Positions 24,061 to 32,055 of a stretch of DNA of 32,686 nt are shown here, piece after piece; the first letter of the stretch is position 1, and every line of letters starts with the position of its first letter. A model generated the notes under the pieces. That model saw nothing but the letters and a program-made list of their open reading frames with translations. It searched no databases and was not told where the DNA came from. The stretch is taken from NCBI GenBank assembly GCA_019648995.1, contig BLXT01005072.1, forward strand, positions 53,455-86,140, in the 5' to 3' direction. Made by a program: the position numbers and the translations under genes. This DNA comes from Plakobranchus ocellatus (taxonomy: Eukaryota > Mollusca > Gastropoda > Plakobranchidae).

Positions 24061-25151
24061 GGGGTGACTAATGCATAAAGTAAATATAATTTAAAGGCTA
24101 GTGAATATTTTATCGTAACATATTTTTTAAACATCATGCTTCGTTGCACAGATTTAAACTGTTAAGAAGTGCGATCGAACTTTACACTATCAACATTTAG
24201 TATACTTTTTGCTTCCACCTTTTCATTTTGCACGTGAAGGCGAGCGATTCCAGCGTAAGCAATCAGTTTTCGGGCAAGTTAATTCTCCTCAAACCTTGTG
24301 GTTTTGACCTGTCAAGACTCTATCCCATCAAAAAGAACAGACATAACTGCGTACATCATAAAGCTATGTATAAGAAAAATGATAACCTCTATTTAATTTT
24401 GCTTTAGGTATTTGATCTCACAAATATAATTATAGGAAAGCGTGTTCCTCATTTTTTTTTAAAAAAAAAGCTCTTTTTTGATGTAGCAACCACCTTTTTG
24501 TTGCCACCACTTAAACTTGTTGCTTTAATGTTTCTGAAGGAAGCTTTGCATTAGGGAAATTTTTCTCAATGTTATTATAGTCCTGCTCAAGATGGCATTT
24601 TCTTTATAAAAAAGGGTAGTAAAAGTAAAAAACATTACTACAACCATGCTGCGTTTCCATAAAAAAAAAAATAAAAAAAAACTAGTGGGTTTCAAAGCAT
24701 TGAAATTTCAGTCAATTCTTTTGAGGAGATAACTTACCTTCTAATCCCATTTTTCAGAAAACAAAAATAAAAAAGAAAGCAACTGTTAGATCTAAAAAAA
24801 AAAAGCTCAAAGCAAGACAGAAAAGTATAGTGGGCGAACCTACATTTAATACTTTTCAAAACTTCTTTTTGTAATGAGACCAAACTAAAAACATGCTGAA
24901 ATCAATAACTTTTAAAAGATAATCGCCCAATCCCATCCTCACCCTCCGATAGAAAACATTTCTCTTGCTACATCTTAGCGCTATCCATTGTGTCGCCATC
25001 ACCTCTTATCGAGATTTTGAATATAAATTGATGAAACAATTTATCTATTTAAATAAACTCCAAAAGAGGAAAGAGTCTTTCCATTAGGAATCGTCGTAGA
25101 TCTGATTTCGAAAGGGTTTGGTCTAAAGTCAGTCTATTATTATGTCCCTTG
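24061..25151. other. Unassigned AT-rich DNA
   Basis: I see no convincing gene, RNA or repeat unit here. There are several A-rich or T-rich runs (for example 24445-24480 and 24660-24685) and no splice-bounded open segment with coding character. A GTAAG-type donor occurs near 24256, without a convincing open frame before it. Confidence 0.6.
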
Positions 25152-25528
25152 CATCATGATGTTTCAAGTCTATATTTTTTCCATAAGAAAACTGCGTAAA
25201 TAGTATTGATTTTAAAGAAATTGGTTTATTAAATATTACACCAACGTGTAGGCATGACTGTACATATATCAATATCTAAACATATAGGATTGTAGACGTT
25301 ACAAAGGTCAAATTGCCATTTTTTTTTAACAAAGATTACATTATAGTTTTACACCGGTGGAGATAAAAATTGTTAAAATTCGAATAAAAAGAATGCAACT
25401 TATGATGATTTATTCACATTGACCAGTTTTTTTTATTGATTTACAAAAACCGAAAAAGAACAAAATTTCGAATATTCTATTTGCGCCGTTTTCTTATGGA
25501 AAAAATGTAGACTTAATACATCATGATG
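25152..25528. mobile_element. MITE-like element with terminal inverted repeats of about 50 bp
   Basis: The left arm (about 25152-25203) and the reverse complement of the right arm (about 25476-25528) match at about 45 of 50 positions. Both begin with the palindrome CATCATGATG and share TTTTTTCCATAAGAAAAC. The whole element is about 377 bp with a non-coding, AT-rich interior. Long terminal inverted repeats, short length and absence of a transposase are typical of non-autonomous DNA transposons. I could not find a clear target-site duplication: the left flank ends CCCTTG and the right flank begins TCAGTT. The superfamily is therefore undetermined. A simple foldback repeat is the alternative. 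Confidence 0.7.
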
Positions 25529-26529
25529 TCAGTTATACAAGCAACAACAGTCTCTTAAGATTAAAAAGTTAAATAGAATTCAAAACATTGCATCTGGCAT
25601 TACCCAACAATTGCTAAATTGATAATTTTTTTTTGTACTATGCACGTCAGCAATAAAAAAGTTCTTAACACAAAATACATTGAGATCAAGAGTAGATGAT
25701 GGTTTTTGATCGGCAGATTTGTGTCTGCGATAGAAAGTTATTGCTTTATCGTGTTTTGTGCCACATCATTGGAGAGCTCAAGATGTGTAGATTTTAATAC
25801 AACAGAAAATGGGGAAAAAAGGAGGTGCATCTGACTCATACAATTCGTTTCCAAGTTTATTAGAAACACTCACAATGATTTAAGAATTAATCAAAACAGT
25901 TATTTCTATCGGAAATTAAGATATATATAGTCAATTTTAAGAATGCACAGAAAAAAAAATAAGACAAAACTATTTCTTTGTTTCCAAGAAATGGAGCTTT
26001 TTTTTGTGTTGTCGACTGCTAATATCTTGCTCAAACAGACATAAGTAATTGCATGTGCCAACAATATCCACATAATAAAATACAAATGGGTGGCCACATG
26101 AACGAACACGAAGACACACACATACACACACACACGTTGAACTTGTCAAATGATGGATCATGACAAAGTAATTTGAATGAATTTGGCCATTATGAAGGTT
26201 TCCCTTTTTTTTCTTTAATACTTTGGCAAAATATATTTTGCACCAGATTTTAATCTAGAATTGTACGAATGGATGCGATGTGTCTTTTCATGATACGTTC
26301 ATTTTTTTCATACATGTTTTATGGCAAAGTGTCCAAAAGTTGTTTTTTCTTAAATTTTAGTGCCTTAAAAAAGATATAATATAGTTGGCATCACTTGAGA
26401 GGAGTTTCTTGTAAGCACATAGAGGATAATCATTTAGATTTAAAGCATTTATGAAATCACCGTTTTAGTGAACATTGTGTTGTTTATTTTATTTCATTAA
26501 CACTGCTAATCTTTCTATTGCCATCACAG
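25529..26529. other. Unassigned AT-rich DNA with a CA microsatellite
   Basis: It contains a CA-rich microsatellite at 26114-26135. A short open plus-strand segment near 25720-25790 follows an AG and has some coding character, but I found no consistent splice partner for it. If the plus-strand gene ending at 26886 is real, this stretch should include its upstream intron or exons. Confidence 0.5.
26114..26135. repeat. CA microsatellite
   Basis: A short ACACAC run with one T interruption. Confidence 0.95.
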
Positions 26530-26660
26530 TGGCACTAAAGGTATATGAAGCGAATAAAATGCAACAGTGTTGCTCTCAGCTCATACATTTGGCCCTTAGA
26601 CTTCAGCAACACCATAAAAAATACAACAATGAACTTATTTATGCAGACACGCAACCAATT
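26530..26660 (+). CDS. Penultimate exon candidate of an unidentified plus-strand gene
   Basis: A strong acceptor precedes it (CTTTCTATTGCCATCACAG). The frame enters in phase 1 and stays open for 43 codons to a possible donor at CCAATT|GTGAAA, leaving phase 0. The encoded segment is rich in L, Q and H (for example LIHLALRLQQHHKK) and looks helical; Cys-Cys occurs at residues 13-14 of the exon. If the donor is not used, the frame runs on through a run of A and stops at a TAG just after 26680. I do not recognise the family. The phase agrees with the exon candidate at 26779. The donor is weak, so the 3' edge is uncertain. Confidence 0.4.
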
Positions 26661-26778
26661 GTGAAAAAAAAAAATTGGTCGTAGGTTAATACATCTAGAT
26701 ATTTCTTTCTTCAAAAATTTGTGTCAGAGATCCATATTTAAATAATCCTTTATTTTTTTAAAAACTATTTCTCTTCAG

Positions 26779-26886
26779 TTTCCATGTCCCTTTGGTGTCG
26801 TGCACGGATGGGATCCTGTTCTTCATTGTCCCATATGTTTGGATGAACACGTTAGGCCAAGGCTTAAAGGCACTTATATGCGATGA
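26779..26886 (+). CDS. Terminal exon candidate with a C-x2-C motif, unidentified gene
   Basis: It follows the acceptor ATTTCTCTTCAG, is read in phase 0, encodes 35 residues and ends in TGA at 26884-26886. The segment contains FPCPFG near its start and HCPICLDEH in the middle, so there are three Cys and several His that could bind zinc. CPICLDE resembles the first metal-binding knuckle of many RING fingers. However, the frame stops 13 residues after the second Cys of that pair, so no complete RING domain is present. It could be the truncated end of such a domain or an unrelated zinc knuckle. It joins in phase to 26530-26660 across a 118-base intron with a weak donor. I see no clear AATAAA just downstream. 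Confidence 0.42.
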   Translation, partial: FPCPFGVVHGWDPVLHCPICLDEHVRPRLKGTYMR

Positions 26887-27162
26887 CAAGTCAAATATTC
26901 ACCTAAAGGTGATCTTTATATGATTGGCCGAATTAATTTAGGTCTTAGTTCAACAAGTTATAATTTTCATGTATACTGATGTTACATCTATGCCTCCAAC
27001 CAACCAACGACTAATTTGTTTGTCGCTGATATAGGCTTAGATTGAATTGACCAAGCTTTCTTAAATGATTTTGAGTTAGATTTAGGCCAATATAGGTGAT
27101 GGTGTATATTTTGAGTTTTATATTTTATGTGTAAGACAATAATTTCAATCTAAGAGTAAATG

Positions 27163-27168
27163 TTTATT
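27163..27168 (-). terminator. Polyadenylation signal AATAAA
   Basis: AATAAA on the minus strand begins three bases after the TGA stop of the terminal exon candidate. If used, it would give a very short 3' untranslated region. The position supports the end of a minus-strand gene, but the hexamer is common in AT-rich DNA. Confidence 0.4.
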
Positions 27169-27170
27169 TT

Positions 27171-27371
27171 TCACAGATACCAGTCAATCAAGTCATACAT
27201 GTAGATGCCGTTGAGGCTGATGCGGACCTGCAGTGTTGTGCTGTAAATGTCTACACGATGCTTCCCAGATACTGGTGGAGTTGACATTAACAAAGGTATT
27301 GCACATAAAGACCATTTGTTGCTCATGAAGAACCATATTTGGCGACATGCAATTGAACGCTCGAGGATAAG
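27171..27371 (-). CDS. Terminal exon candidate of the minus-strand gene
   Basis: The frame is open for 66 codons and ends in TGA at 27171-27173. The C-terminal half is convincing (SGKHRVDIYSTTLQVRISLN, then GIYMYDLIDWYL). The intron before it would be only 54 bases (27372-27425) and contains CTAAC, a good branch-point match. The acceptor is a tandem GACAG/TAG; only the second AG (at 27372-27373) keeps the frame, since the first puts TAG in phase. The opposite strand also offers an acceptor at 27175, but its frame is just 35 codons long. Confidence 0.48.
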   Translation of the reverse strand, partial: LILERSIACRQIWFFMSNKWSLCAIPLLMSTPPVSGKHRVDIYSTTLQVRISLNGIYMYDLIDWYL

Positions 27372-27425
27372 CTACTGTCAAAATGGAATCTGGGCAGTGA
27401 CATATTGTTAGTGAGAATGACTCAC

Positions 27426-27710
27426 GTCCATCAATGTATTAAATATCGGCAGAAATGACTTTATGAAACAAGATGCTTCTAACCACCTTGTCAACAAACG
27501 AAGAAACGGTTGTATTGTCTTTGAATACTTCTCTTCTGCAATGCACGCTACATTTAGCTGAGAAGAGATCTGCTGCAGAGAAGCACAATTGACTGCAGTA
27601 TCTGGGTTTCTGGCGTCAAGCTGCTCTAGCCTATATACTAATATAAGGGAACAAGAGAGCCTGTTCATTGTCCTGGTATTATAAAGTTTACAGTAACACA
27701 AAAAATAGAC
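27426..27710 (-). CDS. Exon 7 candidate (285 bp), longest open segment of the gene model
   Basis: The acceptor CATCTTTGTCTTGTCAG and donor GAC|GTGAGT are both strong, and the exon is phase 0 to 0 with 95 codons. The second half reads as good protein (LEQLDARNPDTAVNCASLQQ, AEEKYSKTIQPFLRLLTRWL), mostly helical in character. A second acceptor at 27630 (TTATATTAGTATATAG) would enter the same frame in phase 2 and remove 27 less convincing N-terminal residues; that phase also fits exon 4 directly. If the downstream intron is retained, the frame stops six codons later. No family is recognised. Confidence 0.5.
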
Positions 27711-28020
27711 CTGACAAGACAAAGATGGCCATTGTCTCACCAAGCTGCTTAAAAACACGAGGAAGATACATGCTGTGTCAGGGGAACAGAATAAGATAGG
27801 CTTGCTCGAGATGTCTATCAACGAAATCGTTTAGAGTATATCTTGACAAACTCAGCTAAATTGCTACTAAAGCCCACTTTAATTCGAAAAATTATTTGCT
27901 TTGAAAATCCATCTTTCTATTGATCTGATTCATATTAGAGCACCTCATTTTTTTATCTCCAAATTAAACATTTCTTTCAAATGTACGTGTTTCAATAGTA
28001 AAAGCTTATTTGTCACTCAC

Positions 28021-28107
28021 AGACTCGATAAATGAATTATGAAGAAATTTAAATACAAGGATCATTTTGTTGCTCAATAGTATATGTTCAAAGTGTCTAC
28101 TACTAAT
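28021..28107 (-). CDS. Exon 6 candidate (87 bp, phase 0 to 0)
   Basis: The acceptor is CAACTCCATCCAG, poor in pyrimidines, and the donor TCT|GTGAGT is excellent. It encodes 29 residues, including ILLSNKMILVFKFLHNSF. Being symmetrical in phase it could be skipped without changing frame. The segment resembles part of the last exon (both carry an SNK triplet followed by hydrophobic residues). Nearby plus-strand bases (28060-28080 versus 27307-27327) are similar too, which hints at a local duplication. Confidence 0.38.
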
Positions 28108-28887
28108 CTGGATGGAGTTGTGCAAATTCCCGTAAAGGGTGTGGGAAAACTTAACAAAAACATTGTGACTGTCAACACGTAAAAAATTCACGTACTCATC
28201 CATGCATGGCGCCGAACTTATTGGGCACAATTTTAATACGATCAAAACCGAATGAAACTAATTCTGATGAAAGAATAATGCTTGATCCTATCTTACAATA
28301 GTAAAGGTAATGTATTGTGTAAAGTTGACCAAAATTGACAGGTTCACTCAAACCAGGCAAATTATCTTTTATAATAAAACAGTCGCATTAAAATATGATC
28401 ATTCATTTCTCAAAATTATTCTTTTTTCAACATCTGAAGAGTCGAGGGTATCATACATCAATAGAAAGAGAATTGAAAGCTGCACAATGTATTTAAAATC
28501 TGCCTGAGGAATGGATTTTGGAAGTATTGGCTTATACTTTTATAGAACTGATTTCATATTGAAATAGAAGTGGTGATCGTAAATTGATTAAGGTATAAAA
28601 GATATAATTGCCGTGGTTGACAAGATATAAAGGCATAAGACAACCTAACATTTTGTTCCGCCTCAATATTAATCTCTTTGAGCCCTCAACAGCAACGGGG
28701 AGAAATTTTTTTAGATTTCACAGAGCTTCACAAAGTTGTCCAATGGAACTAGAATCAACACAGAAACGCCAGAATAATACTGCAGTCGATGATACATCAG
28801 CAAATATCACAATTTCAAACTGGAAACACTTTTACATTTAAAATTATAAATAATAGTAAATAAAGTAATAGTAGGAAGTATATCTAC

Positions 28888-29239
28888 TGCATAAGAACTA
28901 TGAATGCCAAAGTCTTCAAGTATTTCTTGATAACTGCCCCCTAGTAATGCTATTTGCATAATATCTACAGTTTCTAATGTAACTCCTGTATGACGACACA
29001 GATAGCGCTCCCGACTGTCCATCCTCGGGAAGTCTAGATGCTTCACGACAATCAACTCAAACGAACTGGAAGAAGTGACGAGCAAATCCTTATGCTCAGG
29101 TGATAGGCAGCATAACTATAAGTCTTTCAAGAGAGAAACGTGCAAATCTCCTGCATCCAGTTCAAAGGACAGATCCACAACTTTGGACAAAGGAAAATAG
29201 TATTTGTTAGAAATCGTTTTGAAATTAAAGGCATTGGAT
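28888..29239 (-). CDS. Exon 5 candidate interrupted by an in-frame TAG
   Basis: The acceptor (AATTCTTCTTATAG) is followed by a frame in phase 2 that matches exon 4. It reads 40 residues, with protein-like content such as SKVVDLSFELDAGDLHVSLL, to a TAG at 29116-29118. The same frame then continues without another stop for 76 more codons (for example SSFELIVVKHLDFPR and GGSYQEILEDFGIHSS) to a possible donor GCA|GTAGAT in phase 0. An open frame on both sides of a single stop suggests a recent nonsense change, a base error, or a real end followed by chance openness. The donor is only moderate. Confidence 0.4.
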
Positions 29240-29673
29240 CTATAAGAAGAATTAATATAAATTTCAATTTAAATTTTTTTAGATTTCTTTGGTCTAGATA
29301 ACTTAATTTCGCACTATTATAAACATACAACTGCTTCTTGAACTTCTGTGCTCAGCCTTAATTGGTTCACAGGAAAGAAGAAAAAAAAAACGAATTTTCA
29401 ACGAGTAATATTTTAAAAACCGTTAAAATCCTATTAAGACAATGAACGATTTGTACTTCTTTTGGTGAAAAAATACAAGCTTCAGAAAATTCCTAATTTT
29501 TAGTGAATAACGGTGAAAAAGATGGCACAAATGTTTTTCTTTTCTTTTTTTTCAAATCGGAATACAAATTCTTTTGTATGTTTAGCGAGCATTGCCCACA
29601 AATAGAAATGTATGCCTTTGTACGTATTTAAATTCATTGCTATGAAGTGCATGATTAGAATTGAACAGCTCAC

Positions 29674-29743
29674 CGTTTGTCTGGAAGTTTGTCTTTGTCC
29701 GCAATGCTCTCGGCACAGAATGCTGCCTTTGAGATCCTATGGT
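29674..29743 (-). CDS. Exon 4 candidate (70 bp)
   Basis: Both splice sites are very good: acceptor TTTTATTCTGCCCAG and donor AACG|GTGAGC. The frame entered in phase 1 is open and reads HRISKAAFCAESIADKDKLP, then DK, leaving phase 2. The overlapping frame starting at the first base is also open, so the frame choice rests on phase agreement with exons 3 and 5. The segment is short and I recognise no domain. Confidence 0.5.
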
Positions 29744-30401
29744 CTGGGCAGAATAAAAGTATGAACAAGGTAAAGAAACGCTCTTGAAGAAAAGTAATGT
29801 ATATATGTGGGGTATTGAAAACCAAAGAATCAATTAGTTCCTTTATGCGTTTTTTGAAATGATTGACTTAACAGATTTTATAAAGTGTTATTTAAAACCT
29901 GCTAAAATTGAAATGACTAGTAATAATGCAAGTTTTATACAAGAGTGTTCTTGAAAAAAAATTATTTCATTTCACATAAAATGATACCATAAATTTAGTG
30001 CCATATCAAAGAGTGGGGTAGGTCAACAATACAGAATCTTTGGTTATTGATCGAAGTCAAAAGCTCGCTCTTTGAGTCTTATTTCGTCTGGGTTTTCCAA
30101 GCTGTGATAGAGTGCGCCATTGACATCACTGGATCCGGTAAAAGAAAGGAATAGAAACAAGAAATATTTATTAACACACAGGATTATTATTCTACATGAT
30201 ATTAAAATGTGCAGTGAATAAAATAATGAATTGCCCACGACATTGTAAAATTCATCCAAAAAGATTTATCTTGAACCAGAAAAAGACACATTCGGATCAA
30301 CAGTAAATAAAAGAAAAAAAAACCGATCAAATTAAAAGAATAAATTGAAAAAAAAAAGATTATCAAATTTATAAAGAATAGGACTAATAATACGTCATAA
30401 C
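29744..30401 (-). other. Intron candidate between exons 3 and 4, with a segment open on both strands
   Basis: Inside this interval, about 30034-30150 is open on both strands. On the minus strand a frame ends with ALYHSLENPDEIRLKERAFD then FDQ and TAA at 30044. On the plus strand the same bases form a frame ending at an excellent donor, CCG|GTAAAAG (30138). Neither fits the phases of the surrounding minus-strand chain. The remainder is AT-rich with no feature I can support. Confidence 0.4.
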
Positions 30402-30462
30402 CTGAGTTAAAGGTGTTCTTAATTGCTGTTATTCCCGTTGGAAGTGCTTTGTAAGCCGAATC
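30402..30462 (-). CDS. Exon 3 candidate (61 bp)
   Basis: The acceptor is CCATTGCCAGTTCAG and the donor CTCAG|GTTATG. The frame enters in phase 0, encodes 20 residues (DSAYKALPTGITAIKNTFNS) and leaves in phase 1. Read through the donor, the frame continues into low-complexity hydrophobic codons, which suggests the exon ends here. The exit phase fits exon 4 exactly, with the split codon giving Asp. Confidence 0.45.
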
Positions 30463-31417
30463 CTGAACTGGCAATGGCTAGAGATGTTTCTACATTGGAC
30501 CTGTAAAATCAAATAGTGTAGGCCTTTATCCATCCAATTAGTAAAACATTATCGGAAAGTGCCAAAAGCATCTGGGCATTAGAATTTTAAAGTAATAGTT
30601 AGAAACTAATCTTATTTTATATGAAAGCTGTATGAAACTTAAGAAATCCAGTCTATCAATCTGTTCCTTAGTTGAGACAATTCAAAACTTATCTTAAATT
30701 TCTACTTTACGATGCACTGCTTTAAAGCCAAATTTTCTATTCCCTGAGGATTGCTCTAAATCCATTAGCTTTTTGCAGATAAAGAATTATAAACTGACAC
30801 ATTATAATGCAAATTTTCCCGTTGTAAAGAAACATGAAGTCTTAAAGACTTATAAACAATTGAGTTATGACCTTCTGTCTTAGTGTCTTGTTATGAATTC
30901 TGTTTCAAAACGATATGTCAGTTGTACAAGATTTTGTTAAGTTAGTAGTTTTTGTTGTATGCAAAAACTGCCAATGTAGCCTAGTATAAGTGCTTTAGTT
31001 TTACCTCACTGTGAACTGAGCAATAATCGGATAAAATTAATAATTATAAACTTTCTTATTGAACTGTAAAAGTAATATGAGCTAATCAATTCATGCCTTT
31101 GAATATAACCAATATCTTCTATGACTTTTTTTTTCTAAGTAATTGGGCTGAATCAGTAAAGTTCAGTATTCCTCGGCAACCATATCTGTCATGTCCGAAT
31201 CAAAATCAGATCTCTTTATTCCTATCACAGAAAATGCATTTACTCAGTTATGATAATTTCATTATACTAAATTATAAGAGTTGTAAAAATTTCACCAGAG
31301 TCTATAATCCTAGAGATTCTTTAAAAAGTAATAGAGCATGTCTTTAATGGAGAATTTCTTTGCATTAACGTTTGAAGGAAAATATCTCTAAGGGAACAGT
31401 TTATGTAAAATTCTTAC

Positions 31418-31614
31418 ACTCATCTTCGAATCAAAGAAACGGCCTTGATATCCATTTGCGGTGAATTCCGCTTTTCCAATGTGTAAAAAAATCTGTTGTT
31501 TGAAGAGAAACACTGAGAAGTCCCCCTTTGCTGGAAATTTACAATGAGAGCCTATGTCTTTTTGGAAAGGCGTAAGAAGGTTTCACCCTTCAAAGCTATG
31601 GGCGATTTGACAAC
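31418..31614 (-). CDS. Exon 2 candidate with an apparent homopolymer frameshift
   Basis: The acceptor is strong (TTTTTTTTCCTTTAACAG). Read in phase 0 from exon 1, it gives about 20 plausible residues (VVKSPIALKGETFLRLSKK), then a TAG at 31552-31554. Just before that stop lies a run of five identical bases (T on the plus strand, 31559-31563). Downstream, a shifted frame is open and protein-like (GDFSVFLFKQQIFLHIGKAE, later NGYQGRFFDSKMS) up to a strong donor AGT|GTAAGAA, in phase 0. One extra base in the homopolymer would connect the two halves. This may be a sequencing or assembly error or a real inactivating deletion. Confidence 0.42.
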
Positions 31615-31905
31615 CTGTTAAAGGAAAAAAAATCATATTTACTTTCAGTTGATAATCAATGTTACAAGCGAATTTTTTTTGGTATCACCTGAAACAACTA
31701 GTTACAATAATGTCAACAATCTTAATTCTAATTTCGGAGAATAACTTTCAATCATTTTATAGTTGATATTGAATCTATTTTTCAAATCTATTGAATAACT
31801 GTCATTGCAATAATGCAAAGCGAATTCTTCTCACAGTACGGTTATTACAACAAACAAGCTACTCGTAATTCAAACTATGCCCATGTAGTTTTTCAAACTT
31901 CTTAC

Positions 31906-32055
31906 TGTACAATTCTGTAAGTGGTGAACTGTGAGTTTGTTTCCTTTGTCAACCAACGTGTTTGCTGCTTTTGTTAACTTGTCATAGTACAGAAAGATGT
32001 TTACCGCCTCGAAGCAAAGAAGGGGTGTACAGACTCCGAAAGAAAAAAAAAACAT
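31906..32055 (-). CDS. Exon 1 candidate, hydrophobic N-terminus
   Basis: The frame opens with ATG at 32053-32055 and gives 50 codons up to a strong donor (ACA|GTAAGAAG), leaving phase 0. The first residues, MFFFSFGVCTPLLCFEAVNI, are hydrophobic like a signal peptide or membrane anchor. The end carries the possible N-glycosylation site NCT. The T-rich run just before GGAG at 32034-32035 also looks like a splice acceptor. The alternative is therefore an internal exon, 31906-32033, entered in phase 1, with the true start upstream. Other frames of the segment are closed. Confidence 0.45.

Larger units (their letters stand above)
27171..32055 (-). pseudogene. Eight-exon unidentified gene model, possibly broken
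   Basis: Eight minus-strand segments at 31906-32055, 31418-31614, 30402-30462, 29674-29743, 28888-29239, 28021-28107, 27426-27710 and 27171-27371 can be joined. Every intron has GT..AG ends and the exit phase of each exon equals the entry phase of the next (0, 0, 1, 2, 0, 0, 0). The chain ends in TGA followed by AATAAA. With one base added at the homopolymer in exon 2 the total is 468 codons including the stop. Two faults remain: that frameshift and an in-frame TAG in exon 5. The start is hydrophobic (MFFFSFGVCTPLLCF), which suggests a signal peptide or anchor. An N-x-T site (NCT) ends exon 1. I recognise no domain. It could be a recent pseudogene, a real gene with assembly errors, or a partly wrong chain. 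Confidence 0.42.

Noticed and set aside
27176-27292. Plus-strand exon with acceptor TTTTTCACAG and donor AAAG|GTATTG
   Set aside because: Only one frame is open and it stops after 35 codons, before the donor. The minus strand has a longer open frame with coherent neighbours.
28692-28751. Plus-strand segment after CCCTCAACAG encoding about 19 residues before a TAG
   Set aside because: It has some protein-like character but is short, lacks splice partners and lies inside an intron candidate of the minus-strand model.
31418-32055. Ependymin-related protein as the identity of the first two exons
   Set aside because: A few spaced residues looked similar, but the expected cysteine pattern and length are not met and the later exons do not fit.
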